From Streptomyces sp. SAT1 (GTDB lineage: Bacteria > Actinomycetota > Actinomycetes > Streptomycetales > Streptomycetaceae): a stretch of DNA of 64,000 nucleotides. The notes under the pieces are model-generated. The model was given only the letters and a program-made list of their open reading frames with translations. It did not search any database and was not told the DNA's origin. This document shows, piece by piece, positions 9,501 through 18,014 of the stretch. Within the stretch, counting starts at the first letter, position 1. Every line of letters begins with the position of its first letter. Location of the stretch: positions 2,556,501-2,620,500 of the forward strand of contig NZ_CP015849.1 in assembly GCF_001654495.1 (NCBI RefSeq), written 5' to 3'. Made by a program: the position numbers and the translations under genes.

Positions 9501-9528
9501 TGGTCCGCCGCCGTCCGCGCCGGTCAGG

Positions 9529-11217
9529 TCAGCCGTCGGTCCAGGGCACCTGCGGCGAGCGGTGGTAGCCGATGCCCAGGGCGTCCCAGCGCGGCGCCTG
9601 CGCGGCGAGCCGGACCTTGTAGGTGTCCCAGTCGTGCGTGGCGGCGGGCGACCAGCCGAGTTCGGCGGCGCCCGGCAGCCTCGGGAAGGCCATGGTGTCC
9701 AGCTGGGCCGAGGTCGACAGGGTCTCCGACCACAGCGGCGCCTCGACACCCCGCACCGCGGACGCGGGCGCCCCCGGCAGATAGGCGGCCGGATCCCAGT
9801 CGTAGGAGCGCCGCACCTCGACGTACCCGGCCCAGGCCAGGCCCAGCGGGAAGTCCTTGGTGTACTTCATGTCCAGGTACACCCGGTCGGCCGGGGAGAG
9901 GATCAGCCCGGTGCCGTGCCGCGCGGCCTCGGCGACCTGGGCCTTCTCGGCGGCGCTGGTGGAGTCCAGGCCCCAGTACTGGGCGAGCGCGCCCGGGGCC
10001 GGGGTGGCGCCGGTCAGCTGGTGCCAGCCGATGACCGTCTTGCCGTACTTGGCGACGATCGGCTGCACCCGGTTCATCAGCGTCGCGTAGTCCTCGTGGC
10101 TGGTGGAGTGCGCCTCGTCACCGCCGATGTGCAGATAGCGGCCGGGGGTGAGCGCGGCCAGCTCGCGGATCACGTCGTCCACGAAGTCGTACGTCACCTC
10201 CTTGGGCGCGCACAGCGAGCTGAAGCCGACCTGGGTGCCCGTGTAGAGCGGGGGCGCCACGCCGTCGCAGTTCAGCTCCGCGTAGGAGGCGAGGGCCGCG
10301 TTGGTGTGGCTGGGCATGTCGATCTCGGGCACGACCTCCAGATAGCGGGAGGCGGCGTAGCGGACGATCTCCCGGTAGTCGGCCTTGGTGTAGTGGCCAC
10401 CCGGTCCGCCGCCCACCTGTGTGGAGCCGCCGTAGGCGGCCAGGCGCGGCCAGGAGTCGATGGCGATGCGCCAGCCCTGGTCGTCGCTCAGGTGCAGATG
10501 CAGCTCGTTGATCTTGTACAGGGCGAGCTGGTCGATGTAGCGCTTGACCTGGTCGACGGTGAAGAAGTGCCGGGCGACGTCCAGCATGGCGCCCCGGTAG
10601 GCGTAGCGCGGGGTGTCGCGCACGGTGCCTCCGGCGACCAGCCAGGGACCCCGCTGCACGGACTTCTTCTCGACGGCGGCGGGCAGCAGTTGCCGCAGGG
10701 TCTGCACACCGTGGAAGAGCCCGGCCGGCTTCGCCGCGGTGATCGTCACCCCGCGGGCGTCGCTGTCCAGGCGGTAGCCCTCGGCGCCGAAGGGGCCCTG
10801 GGCCAGCCGGAGCCGGATGCCCGCCGTGCCGTGCGTGGTCAGCGGCAGCCGGTAGCCGGTGGCCGGGCGGAGCAGTCGCGCGAGATAGGTGCCGACCTGG
10901 CGCGCCTCGCGGGAGCCGTCGACGCGGATGCGGGTGCCGGACGTGATCCGGTACGGGGGCCGGCCCGGCTCGACGGCCGCCGGGGCGGGGATCACCTGGC
11001 TCAGCGGGGTCGCGGCGGGCGCCGCTCCCCCGCCGGTGCGGCCGGCCGGCGCGGCGCCGACGGCGAAGGCGCCGGCCGCCGTCACCAGCAGCAGCGCACC
11101 CAGGACGCGCCCGGCGCGCGGGGCCCGGCCGGTGGCGGAGGTGGGGGTGGCGTGGGGCGTGGGGGTGGTTCGGGTGGAGAGGGACTTGCGGAGAGTCGTA
11201 CTGCGGTGCCGTCTCAC
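9529..11217 (-). CDS. Secreted GH20 beta-N-acetylhexosaminidase
   Basis: 562 aa. An N-terminal hydrophobic signal (VLGALLLVTAAGAFAVGAAPAG) after a basic stretch directs export; then comes a GH20b domain and a GH20 barrel. The catalytic pair is in HIGGDEAHS: Asp367 stabilises the oxazoline and Glu368 is the acid. It removes GlcNAc from chitooligosaccharides by substrate-assisted catalysis, in the same pathway as the chitinase at 32277 and the LPMO at 59456. Start is GTG 11217 with GGGAG 6 bp upstream; an open frame continues well beyond it but without signal-like content. It is probably the counterpart of SCO2786. Confidence 0.9.
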   Translation of the reverse strand: MRRHRSTTLRKSLSTRTTPTPHATPTSATGRAPRAGRVLGALLLVTAAGAFAVGAAPAGRTGGGAAPAATPLSQVIPAPAAVEPGRPPYRITSGTRIRVDGSREARQVGTYLARLLRPATGYRLPLTTHGTAGIRLRLAQGPFGAEGYRLDSDARGVTITAAKPAGLFHGVQTLRQLLPAAVEKKSVQRGPWLVAGGTVRDTPRYAYRGAMLDVARHFFTVDQVKRYIDQLALYKINELHLHLSDDQGWRIAIDSWPRLAAYGGSTQVGGGPGGHYTKADYREIVRYAASRYLEVVPEIDMPSHTNAALASYAELNCDGVAPPLYTGTQVGFSSLCAPKEVTYDFVDDVIRELAALTPGRYLHIGGDEAHSTSHEDYATLMNRVQPIVAKYGKTVIGWHQLTGATPAPGALAQYWGLDSTSAAEKAQVAEAARHGTGLILSPADRVYLDMKYTKDFPLGLAWAGYVEVRRSYDWDPAAYLPGAPASAVRGVEAPLWSETLSTSAQLDTMAFPRLPGAAELGWSPAATHDWDTYKVRLAAQAPRWDALGIGYHRSPQVPWTDG

Positions 11218-11238
11218 ATGCGCTCCCTTCACACTCGG

Positions 11239-11254
11239 ATCAGTACCGACCACT
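11239..11254. promoter_or_regulatory. Weak DasR-like half-site upstream of hexosaminidase
   Basis: ATCAGTACCGACCACT has one good half (GACCACT) of the DasR dre palindrome AGTGGTCTAGACCACT and a poor other half, 10 of 16 overall. It is 22 bp before the GTG at 11217. Because a perfect dre core stands before the LPMO gene at 60120, GlcNAc control here is plausible but weakly supported. Confidence 0.25.
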
Positions 11255-11283
11255 CTCCCGCACGGCGGTGAAAGAATCACCCC

Positions 11284-12213
11284 ATGGCGGAAATCATCCA
11301 GAAGGACGGCGCCTGGGCGTTCGACGGCGACGCGCTGCGGCTGACCCCGGGGCGCGACCGGAACATCAGCGTGCTGCGCCGGACACTGGGTGAACTCCGC
11401 GTACCGCTGCGGGCGTTGGCCGGGATCTCGTTCGAGCAGGGCAAGCGGGCCGGACGGCTCAGGCTGCGGCTGCGCGACGGCGCCGATCCGCTGCTGCACG
11501 CCACCGGTGGCCGGCTGGCCGAGCCGCACGACCCGTACCAACTGCTGGTGGAGCCCGACCGGTTCGGCGTCGCCGAGTACGTGGCCGACGAGGTCCGCAA
11601 CGCGCTGCTGCTGGAGCAGGTGCCCACCGGTCCGGTGACCAAGTATCTGCTGCCCGGCCCGGCCGTGCCGCTGTCGGTGTCCGCCGGGGACGGCACGGCG
11701 AGCTTCGACGGGGAGCGGATCCGGCTGGAGTGGAACTGGAAGACGGAGGACGCCAAGGCCGCCGCCGGTCCGCGCGTCCTCACCCCGGCCGACCTCACCG
11801 GGGTGGAGTGGCTGCCCGCCGCCGGGCTGGAGAACGGCCATCTGCGGCTGGCCGTGCGCGGCGCCCCCGACGCCACCCCGCCCAAGTACGACCCGAACGC
11901 CGTCGAGCTGTGGGGCTTCAAGAAGGACCCGCTGATGGCGCTGGTCGCGGCGGCGATCCAGGCCCGGCTGCCGCATCCGGCCGCTGCCGCCGCCTTGGCG
12001 CCGGGTCCGGACGCGGCCGGCGCCGACGTCGGCGCCGACGGCCCGGCGGTGCTCGGCACCGGACGGGCGGCCCCGCACGGCGCGCCGCCCGCCGAGGACG
12101 AGCACGACGCGCTGCTACGGCGGCTGCGGGAGCTGGGCGAGCTGCACCGCTCGGGGGTGCTGACCGAGGAGGAGTTCGCGCTCGCCAAACAGGCGGTCCT
12201 CAAGCGCATGTGA
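11284..12213 (+). CDS. DUF4429/SHOCT-domain protein
   Basis: 309 aa cytoplasmic protein of unknown function. Two similar beta-rich repeats (about 5-130 and 132-240), each beginning with a W-x-FDG/FDGERI strand, resemble DUF4429. The C-terminus (about 277-309, LLRRLRELGELHRSGVLTEEEFALAKQAVLKRM split over two helices) is a SHOCT-type helical hairpin. A low-complexity Ala/Pro/Gly linker joins them. It is divergent from the hexosaminidase gene with a 66-bp gap and converges on the phosphatase gene. No catalytic motif is visible. Confidence 0.75.
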   Translation: MAEIIQKDGAWAFDGDALRLTPGRDRNISVLRRTLGELRVPLRALAGISFEQGKRAGRLRLRLRDGADPLLHATGGRLAEPHDPYQLLVEPDRFGVAEYVADEVRNALLLEQVPTGPVTKYLLPGPAVPLSVSAGDGTASFDGERIRLEWNWKTEDAKAAAGPRVLTPADLTGVEWLPAAGLENGHLRLAVRGAPDATPPKYDPNAVELWGFKKDPLMALVAAAIQARLPHPAAAAALAPGPDAAGADVGADGPAVLGTGRAAPHGAPPAEDEHDALLRRLRELGELHRSGVLTEEEFALAKQAVLKRM

Positions 12214-12251
12214 GCCCGTGCGCCCGAGGACCGCCCGCGGGTGCCGGGGCC

Positions 12252-13850
12252 CTACTTGGCGCGGCGCGACACCGTGAAGTGGTCGACCTGCGCGCCGGTC
12301 TCGGCGATGCCGCGCACCGTCAGCGTGGCCTGGCGGCCCCGGGAGGCCGGGGTGACGTCCACGCGCAGGAAGGAGTAGTCGAGGTAGCGCACGCGCGACC
12401 AGTCGACGGTCTCCTTCTGCCGGGCGCCGTCCTTGAGGCAGACGAAGGAGGACACCGCGTCGATGTCCTTCTCGTGGCCCTCGTAGGTCTGGTCGGCGCT
12501 GAACGCGTACAGGCTCTTGCCGGCCGCGCCCGCGGTGACGTAGACGACGCCGTCGGTCTCCGGGTAGGCGGTGCCGCCGATCGGGAGCTTCTTGGTGACC
12601 TGACCGCGCTTGATCACGTCGGTGCGCTCGTAGACGTGGTTGTGGCCGTTGATGACCAGGTCCACGGTGTACTTCTCGAACAGCGGCACCCACTCCTGGC
12701 GCACGCCCCCCTCCGAGGCGTGCGCGGTGGAGGTGCAGTAGGCGCAGTGGTGGAAGAAGACGACGACGAAGTCGACGTCCCGGCTGGCCCGGTACTTCTT
12801 CAGCTGACCCTCCAGCCACCGGGTCTGGGTGCCGCCGGAGATGCCGAGGTTGGCCGGGATCTCGAAGGAGATGTCGTTGGCGTCCAGCGAGATGACGGCG
12901 GTGTTGCCGTAGACGAAGGAGTAGACGCCGGGCAGGTTCTCGTGATCGGGGCCGTTGTCCGGGAGGGTCCAGCGGGCCTCCTCGCCGCCGTAGCCGTTGG
13001 GCGAGTACCAGGCCTCCATGTCGTGGTTGCCGTAGGAGACCATCCACGGGACCTGCTTGGCGACGGACTCGGTCTGGTACAGGAACTGGTCCCAGACGCG
13101 GGAGTCGAAGCCGCTGTCGGTGGTCTTGCCCTGGCCGGCCGGGTCGCCGTAGGCGATGTCACCGGCGTGCAGGTGGAAGGCCGGGTCCTGGCCGAGGATC
13201 AGCGCGTCGTTGGCCAGGCCGTGGTAGCTGACGCCCTGGTCGCCGAAGGCGGTGAAGGTGAACGGCGCCTTGTGCGAGGGCGCGGTGGTGAAGGTGCCCA
13301 GGGTGCCGGCCAGGTGGCGCTCGGCCGGGTCGAAGCCCTGGTGGCCGACGCCGTAGTAGTACGTCCGGCCGGGACGCAGATGGGTGAGCTTGGCGTGCAG
13401 GTAGTACTGGGTGCGGTCGCCGCTGGCGCCGACTCCGGCCGGGGTGTAGAGGGTGCGGACCTCGGCGGGTATCTTCCGCGACAGGTCCCAGGGGTGCGCG
13501 CCGACCCGGATGAACGGCTTCTTGACGGCGACCGGGACCTGCCAGGAGACGGTGATCTCGGTGCGCGGGTCGTTGCCGAAGGCGAGGTGGCGGCCGAAGG
13601 GCGCGACCAGCGCGCCGTCGACGGCACCGGCCGAGGAGGCGGGGGCCGGGGACGCGGTGCGCTGGGCCGGCACCGCGGCCTGCGCGGCGGTGCCCGTCAC
13701 GAACGCGCCACCCGCGACCGTGCCGAGGGTGACCGCGCCGCCCCGGATCATCGTGCGCCGCGAGAACTTGGAACGCAGGTACTCGTGCTGCTCGGCCATG
13801 CTCATGCGCTCGGCGAGCTTCTCGGGTACGCCCATGCGAGGAATGTCCAT
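12252..13850 (-). CDS. Tat-exported purple acid phosphatase-like metallophosphoesterase
   Basis: 532 aa. Residues about 27-56 are a Tat signal (SRRTMIRGGAVTLG, ending TAAQA). A fibronectin-like N-domain follows (ITVSWQVP to LRPGRTYYYGVG). The metallophosphatase core has FGDQG, GDIAYGD, YGNHDME, FFHHCAY and INGHNHVYERT, the five metal-ligand blocks of purple acid phosphatases. It probably releases phosphate from monoesters outside the cell. Start is set at ATG 13850 (MDIPRMGVPEKLAERM); an ATG at 13835 (MGVPE) is also possible, and no clear ribosome site decides. The gap to the divergent small gene at 14001 holds a perfect 16-bp palindrome. No PHO box was recognised. Confidence 0.85.
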   Translation of the reverse strand: MDIPRMGVPEKLAERMSMAEQHEYLRSKFSRRTMIRGGAVTLGTVAGGAFVTGTAAQAAVPAQRTASPAPASSAGAVDGALVAPFGRHLAFGNDPRTEITVSWQVPVAVKKPFIRVGAHPWDLSRKIPAEVRTLYTPAGVGASGDRTQYYLHAKLTHLRPGRTYYYGVGHQGFDPAERHLAGTLGTFTTAPSHKAPFTFTAFGDQGVSYHGLANDALILGQDPAFHLHAGDIAYGDPAGQGKTTDSGFDSRVWDQFLYQTESVAKQVPWMVSYGNHDMEAWYSPNGYGGEEARWTLPDNGPDHENLPGVYSFVYGNTAVISLDANDISFEIPANLGISGGTQTRWLEGQLKKYRASRDVDFVVVFFHHCAYCTSTAHASEGGVRQEWVPLFEKYTVDLVINGHNHVYERTDVIKRGQVTKKLPIGGTAYPETDGVVYVTAGAAGKSLYAFSADQTYEGHEKDIDAVSSFVCLKDGARQKETVDWSRVRYLDYSFLRVDVTPASRGRQATLTVRGIAETGAQVDHFTVSRRAK

Positions 13851-13942
13851 GGCGTCTGAAAATGGTCCACCGGTGCGACGGCGCGCGGGACGGCAGATGG
13901 ACGGCACGCGAACAGCGCCTCACCAGCGCTTGAACTGTTGCT

Positions 13943-13958
13943 TGCCCGATATCGGGCA
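13943..13958. promoter_or_regulatory. Perfect 16-bp palindrome between divergent genes
   Basis: TGCCCGATATCGGGCA is fully symmetrical. It lies 92 bp before the phosphatase start and 42 bp before the GTG at 14001, ideal for control of both. I do not recognise the regulator. Confidence 0.5.
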
Positions 13959-14000
13959 GGATTCTTGCGAAAGTGATCCCGGTACCCCAGGATCTACCGG

Positions 14001-14258
14001 GTGCACGACGAACTCGTAGATCATCTGACGCGGTCCACGCCCCTGAGCCGGGGCGAGGCGCTGCGGGTGGTCCAGGACGTGCTCGCCTACTTCGACGAGA
14101 CGACCGAGGAGTTCGTCCGGCGCCGGCACCGTGAACTCCAGGCACAGGGCCTGGTGAACGCGGAGATCTTCGGACGGATCGCGGCAGACCTGAAGTACCG
14201 CGCGGTGGCACCGCCGGACCTCTCGCTGCGGCAACTGCGGCGCATCGTCTACGGCTGA
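14001..14258 (+). CDS. Small conserved-looking hypothetical protein
   Basis: 85 aa from a GTG start, mostly helical and charged (GEALRVVQDVLAYFDETTEEFVRRRHRE), with no signal peptide, membrane segment or known motif. The C-terminus LRQLRRIVYG is basic. Codon use is that of a real Streptomyces gene. It stands alone between the phosphatase and glmS, with a short hairpin after it (14277-14294). I do not recognise the family. No strong ribosome site precedes the GTG, so a leaderless start is possible. Confidence 0.6.
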   Translation: MHDELVDHLTRSTPLSRGEALRVVQDVLAYFDETTEEFVRRRHRELQAQGLVNAEIFGRIAADLKYRAVAPPDLSLRQLRRIVYG

Positions 14259-14276
14259 CGCCCGCGGCACACGGCC

Positions 14277-14294
14277 GGGGCACGGCAGTGCCCC
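14277..14294. terminator. Short GC hairpin after small gene
   Basis: GGGGCAC / GTGCCCC, a 7-bp perfect stem with a GGCA loop, 18 bp after the stop at 14258. Modest stability; it probably separates this gene from glmS. The following 100 bp carry CACGGCACGG-type and TCGACACG-type short repeats. Confidence 0.45.
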
Positions 14295-14395
14295 GCACGG
14301 CACCGGTATGACACGGCACGGCACGGCATCGAGGCGGCGCTCGACACGCGTCGACGCGCATCGACACGGCATCAACTCGGGGAAAAGGGACTTGT

Positions 14396-16213
14396 ATGTG
14401 CGGAATCGTCGGATACATCGGGAAGCGTGACGTCGCCCCGCTGCTCCTGGAGGGCCTGCAGCGCCTGGAGTACCGCGGCTACGACTCGGCGGGCGTCGTC
14501 ATCACCTCGCCGAAGACCCCGGGCCTGCGGATGGTCAAGGCCAAGGGCCGGGTCCGCGACCTGGAGGCGAAGGTCCCCGCGCGCTTCAAGGGCACCGCCG
14601 GCATCGCCCACACCCGCTGGGCCACCCACGGCGCCCCCTCCGACGTGAACGCCCACCCGCACATGTCGGCCGACCAGAAGGTCGCCGTCGTGCACAACGG
14701 CATCATCGACAACGCCGCCGACCTGCGCCGCAAACTGGAGGCGGACGGCGTGGAGTTCCTCTCCGAGACCGACACCGAGGTGCTCGTCCACCTCATCGCG
14801 CGCTCGGAGGCCCAGAAGCTGGAGGACCGGGTCCGCGAGACCCTGCGCCTGATCGAGGGCACCTACGGCATCGCCGTCATGCACGCCGACTTCCCCGACC
14901 GGATCGTGGTGGCCCGCAACGGCTCCCCCGTGGTCCTCGGCATCGGCGAGAAGGAGATGTTCGTCGCCTCGGACGTGGCCGCGCTGGTCGCCCACACCCG
15001 GCAGATAGTCACCCTCGACGACGGCGAGATGGCCACCCTCAAGGCCGACGACTTCCGTACGTACACCACCGAGGGCACCCGGACGACCGCCGAGCCGACC
15101 ACCGTGGAGTGGGAGGCCGAGTCGTACGACATGGGCGGTCACGACACGTACATGCACAAGGAGATCCACGAGCAGGCCGAGGCCGTGGACCGGGTGCTGC
15201 GCGGACGGATCGACGACCGGTTCGCCACCGTGCACCTGGGCGGCATCAACCTGGACGCCCGCGAGGCGCGCGCGGTGCGCCGGGTGAAGATCCTCGGCTG
15301 CGGCACCTCGTACCACGCGGGCATGATCGGCGCCCAGATGATCGAGGAGCTGGCCCGGATCCCCGCCGACGCGGAGCCGGCCTCCGAGTTCCGCTACCGC
15401 AACGCGGTCGTGGACCCCGACACCCTCTACATCGCCGTCTCCCAGTCCGGTGAGACCTACGACGTGCTGGCCGCCGTGCAGGAACTGAAGCGCAAGGGCG
15501 CCCGGGTCCTCGGTGTGGTCAACGTGGTCGGCTCGGCCATCGCCCGCGAGGCGGACGGCGGCGTCTACGTGCACGCCGGGCCGGAGGTGTGCGTCGTCTC
15601 CACCAAGTGCTTCACCAACACCTGCGTCGCCTTCGCGCTGCTCGCCCTGCACCTGGGCCGCATCCGCGACCTGTCGGTGCGCGACGGCAAGCGGATCATC
15701 GAGGGCCTGCGCAAGCTGCCCGAGCAGATCTCCGCGATCATGGAGCAGGAGGCGGAGATCGAGGAGCTGGCCAAGACCTACGCCGACGCCCGCTCGATGC
15801 TCTTCATCGGCCGCGTCCGGGGCTACCCGGTGGCCCGCGAGGCCTCCCTGAAGCTCAAGGAGGTCTCCTACATCCACGCCGAGGCGTACCCGGCCTCCGA
15901 GCTGAAGCACGGCCCGCTCGCCCTGATCGAGCCGGCCCTGCCGACCGTGGCGATCGTCCCGGACGACGACCTGCTGGAGAAGAACCGCGCGGCCATGGAG
16001 GAGATCAAGGCCCGCAGCGGCCCGATCCTCGCCGTCGCCCACCAGCCCCAGGAGAAGGCCGACCGCACGATCGTCGTCCCCAAGAACGAGGACGAGCTGG
16101 ACCCCATCCTCATGGGCATCCCCCTCCAGCTCCTCTCCTACCACACGGCCCTGGCCCTGGGCCGGGACATCGACAAGCCCCGCAACCTGGCGAAGTCGGT
16201 GACGGTGGAGTAG
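14396..16213 (+). CDS. glmS: Glutamine-fructose-6-phosphate aminotransferase
   Basis: 605 aa, normal length. The product makes glucosamine-6-phosphate from fructose-6-phosphate and glutamine for peptidoglycan. MCGIVGYIG at the N-terminus gives the nucleophilic Cys after Met removal. The class II glutaminase domain (1-230) is followed by two SIS domains with LGCGTSYHAGMIG, SQSGETYD and the terminal DKPRNLAKSVTVE. GGGAAAAGGG lies 6 bp before the ATG. No glmS ribozyme is seen in the leader. It matches the position of the second glmS of S. coelicolor (SCO2789); a housekeeping copy may exist elsewhere. Confidence 0.95.
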   Translation: MCGIVGYIGKRDVAPLLLEGLQRLEYRGYDSAGVVITSPKTPGLRMVKAKGRVRDLEAKVPARFKGTAGIAHTRWATHGAPSDVNAHPHMSADQKVAVVHNGIIDNAADLRRKLEADGVEFLSETDTEVLVHLIARSEAQKLEDRVRETLRLIEGTYGIAVMHADFPDRIVVARNGSPVVLGIGEKEMFVASDVAALVAHTRQIVTLDDGEMATLKADDFRTYTTEGTRTTAEPTTVEWEAESYDMGGHDTYMHKEIHEQAEAVDRVLRGRIDDRFATVHLGGINLDAREARAVRRVKILGCGTSYHAGMIGAQMIEELARIPADAEPASEFRYRNAVVDPDTLYIAVSQSGETYDVLAAVQELKRKGARVLGVVNVVGSAIAREADGGVYVHAGPEVCVVSTKCFTNTCVAFALLALHLGRIRDLSVRDGKRIIEGLRKLPEQISAIMEQEAEIEELAKTYADARSMLFIGRVRGYPVAREASLKLKEVSYIHAEAYPASELKHGPLALIEPALPTVAIVPDDDLLEKNRAAMEEIKARSGPILAVAHQPQEKADRTIVVPKNEDELDPILMGIPLQLLSYHTALALGRDIDKPRNLAKSVTVE

Positions 16214-16240
16214 ACCCCGCCGGGGCCCGACATCACCGGA

Positions 16241-16281
16241 ACGGCCCTCCACGCGCTCGCTGTCGGTGCGTGGGGGGCCGT
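16241..16281. terminator. glmS terminator hairpin
   Basis: ACGGCCCTCCACGC at 16241-16254 pairs with 16268-16281 (14 bp, one G-U pair), 13-nt loop, 28 bp after the glmS stop. Confidence 0.7.
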
Positions 16282-16557
16282 CGCCGCCGGTGAAGGCCGC
16301 CACCGCGAGCAGGACCAGGGAGACGAGGAACAGCCCGTAGGTGCCCTGGGTGAGCGGGTGCCCTCCCGGATGGCGAGCAGTCCGACGACGAACAGGGCGA
16401 CACCGCCGACATGGTGAGCGATCGTCACGGCGTCGGCGGCCGTGACGGAGTGGACGACCCTGGTGTGTCCGAGGCCGAAGGCCGTCAGGGTGACGAACAG
16501 CGCGAGCCGTCCGGCGATCGTGGTGGTGATGCTTCCCGCAGAGACGTCGTTGGCCGC
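16282..16557 (-). pseudogene. Decayed small membrane-protein gene
   Basis: Minus-strand reading shows membrane helices in two frames: GRLALFVTLTAFGLG and VGGVALFVVGLLAIREG in one, then YGLFLVSLVLLAVAAFTGG after a shift near 16358-16366, where one base seems lost. A good ribosome site (AAGAAGGGAG, near 16564-16573) is followed at the right spacing by GCG (16555-16557) instead of GTG or ATG, so the start is also mutated. Together these suggest a recent pseudogene of a small three-helix protein. A promoter-like TATA segment and inverted repeat are present upstream. Function unknown. A sequencing slip could explain the frameshift but not the missing start. Confidence 0.45.
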
Positions 16558-16606
16558 GGCGGGCTCCCTTCTTGCCTGCGCGGTGCGGTGACGGGTGACC
16601 GGTATA

Positions 16607-16623
16607 TGCCCTTCACAAGGGCA
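16607..16623. promoter_or_regulatory. Inverted repeat in leader of the decayed gene
   Basis: TGCCCTTCACAAGGGCA: 7-bp arms with a 3-bp centre, overlapping a TATA-containing stretch. Possible operator or leader hairpin of the gene at 16282-16557. Confidence 0.3.
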
Positions 16624-16708
16624 CAATCGCCTTCTGCGCACAGGTAACTTGAGCGTTGAACAAAGGGAGCCGGAATGGCCGGTAGTCGTGGTGTCCGGGC
16701 CGCGCCGC

Positions 16709-17236
16709 TCAGGGGATGACGACGACCGGACGCTGCGCGCGCTTGGCGAGGCGGCCGGCGACCGAGCCGAAGATACGGCCCACGATGCCGTGGGTGGAGC
16801 CGACCACGATCGCGTCCGCCGCGTACTCCTTGCCGACCTCTTCGAGTTCGTGGCAGATGTCCCCGCCGCGCTCGACCAGGATCCAGGGGACCTCGGCGAG
16901 ATACTCCGCGCAGGCCAGTTCGAGACCGAGCACCTCGGTGCGGTGGTCGGGGACGTCCACGAAGACCGGGGGCTCGCAGCCCGCCCAGACCGTGGTGGGC
17001 AGCCGGTTGGCCACATGCACGATGATCAGACCGGATCGGGTGCGGTGCGCCATCCCGATCGCGTAGGCGAGGGCTCGCTCGCTGGAGTCGGATCCGTCGA
17101 AGCCGACGACGACGCCGTGCTTGAACGCCGGATCGCAGGGATGGCGTGGCTCTTGTGCCGCCAGGGGTTCGGCCGCCGTGGGGTCGGCGACCGGCCGCTT
17201 GCGGTCCGCGGGTTCGAAGAATTCGTGACCGGCCAT
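16709..17236 (-). CDS. Universal stress protein (single UspA domain)
   Basis: 175 aa. After a 40-residue polar lead the Usp fold begins at GVVVGFDGSDSSERALAYA and ends with IVVGSTHGIVGRIFGSVAG...RPVVVIP, the G-x2-G-x9-G-like nucleotide loop of ATP-binding Usp proteins. It is cytoplasmic and probably acts in dormancy or stress. Start ATG 17236 (MAGHEFFEP); AAAGGA lies rather far upstream (about 19 bp). It stands alone, and 376 bp separate it from the next gene. Confidence 0.85.
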   Translation of the reverse strand: MAGHEFFEPADRKRPVADPTAAEPLAAQEPRHPCDPAFKHGVVVGFDGSDSSERALAYAIGMAHRTRSGLIIVHVANRLPTTVWAGCEPPVFVDVPDHRTEVLGLELACAEYLAEVPWILVERGGDICHELEEVGKEYAADAIVVGSTHGIVGRIFGSVAGRLAKRAQRPVVVIP

Positions 17237-17612
17237 GGCTGTCTCGGCGAGGTGATCCTTTGTCGGGGACGACAATCTGCGGCGGAGCTGTGTCCGGGAA
17301 TCGTCTTCCCGTCCCCATACCCGCAAGGGTACGGCCGCACTCCTCCTTGGCCCAGATCCCGCGCACTCTCCGTGGCGGTTCACCGGAGCATGCACGACAG
17401 CCGCCCGTAACGCAATGGTTGCTGCCCCGTACAGGCGGTTTGCACAGCATTCACTTGCCCCGGCCGCCCGGAACACGTAAGACCGGTGTCTCGACACCGC
17501 CCGGGGGGCCGCCGTACCGGTGGCCTCCGGTTCCGTACAGTGACCGACGGATCGAACACGCGTTGAACCCCGTGAGCCGCACCGCCGCAGGGAGCACCGT
17601 AGGGAGCACGCC
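17237..17612. other. Gene-free stretch between usp and membrane-protein gene
   Basis: 376 bp that must hold the two divergent promoters. I see no repeat, palindrome longer than 10 bp or recognisable operator. Short open frames here lack codon bias. Confidence 0.5.
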
Positions 17613-18014
17613 GTGTCCGGACCCCGTACCGCATCCGGAAAACGCCCCTCGCCGCCGGAGCGGCCCGCCGGTGACAGCGCGGGCGACGTGGTCCGCTGGG
17701 CCGCCTTCAGCTGTGTCCTGGTTCCGGTGGTGCTGCTCTGGTGCGGCGCCTCGTCGGCCGGCGCCGTCGGCACCGCCCTGGGCCTGGCGGCCGTCACCGC
17801 GGCCTGCCGGGCGCTGCTGCGCCAGTCCGAGCGCGGCGCGGCCCGGCTGCGCGCCGAGGAGCGGGCGCCGCACCGCGGCCGCCACCAGCGGACCGGTACG
17901 GGCGCCCACCGGGGCGGCCGGCACCTGGGGGGACCGGGCGGACCGGGGGGACCGGGGGGACCGGGAGTGCCCGGAAGACCGGGAGGACCGTGGGGAACGA
18001 CACCGGTCGACTGA
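17613..18014 (+). CDS. Small membrane protein with collagen-like Gly-Pro tail
   Basis: 133 aa from GTG 17613 (AGGGAGCAC upstream). Residues about 28-65 contain two hydrophobic helices (WAAFSCVLVPVVLLW and AVGTALGLAAVTAACRAL), then a basic helix, then from about 107 a tail of Gly-Gly-Pro/Gly-x-Pro repeats. The tail is encoded by tandem copies of a 9-bp GGACCGGGG-type unit near 17931-17990. I recognise no function. The gene precedes adpA in the same direction, with a 377-bp gap. Confidence 0.65.
   Translation: MSGPRTASGKRPSPPERPAGDSAGDVVRWAAFSCVLVPVVLLWCGASSAGAVGTALGLAAVTAACRALLRQSERGAARLRAEERAPHRGRHQRTGTGAHRGGRHLGGPGGPGGPGGPGVPGRPGGPWGTTPVD

Noticed and set aside
14259..14395. glmS ribozyme or riboswitch in the leader
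   Set aside because: The leader is short, made of CACGGC and TCGACACG repeats, and lacks the conserved ribozyme core; glmS ribozymes belong to Firmicutes.
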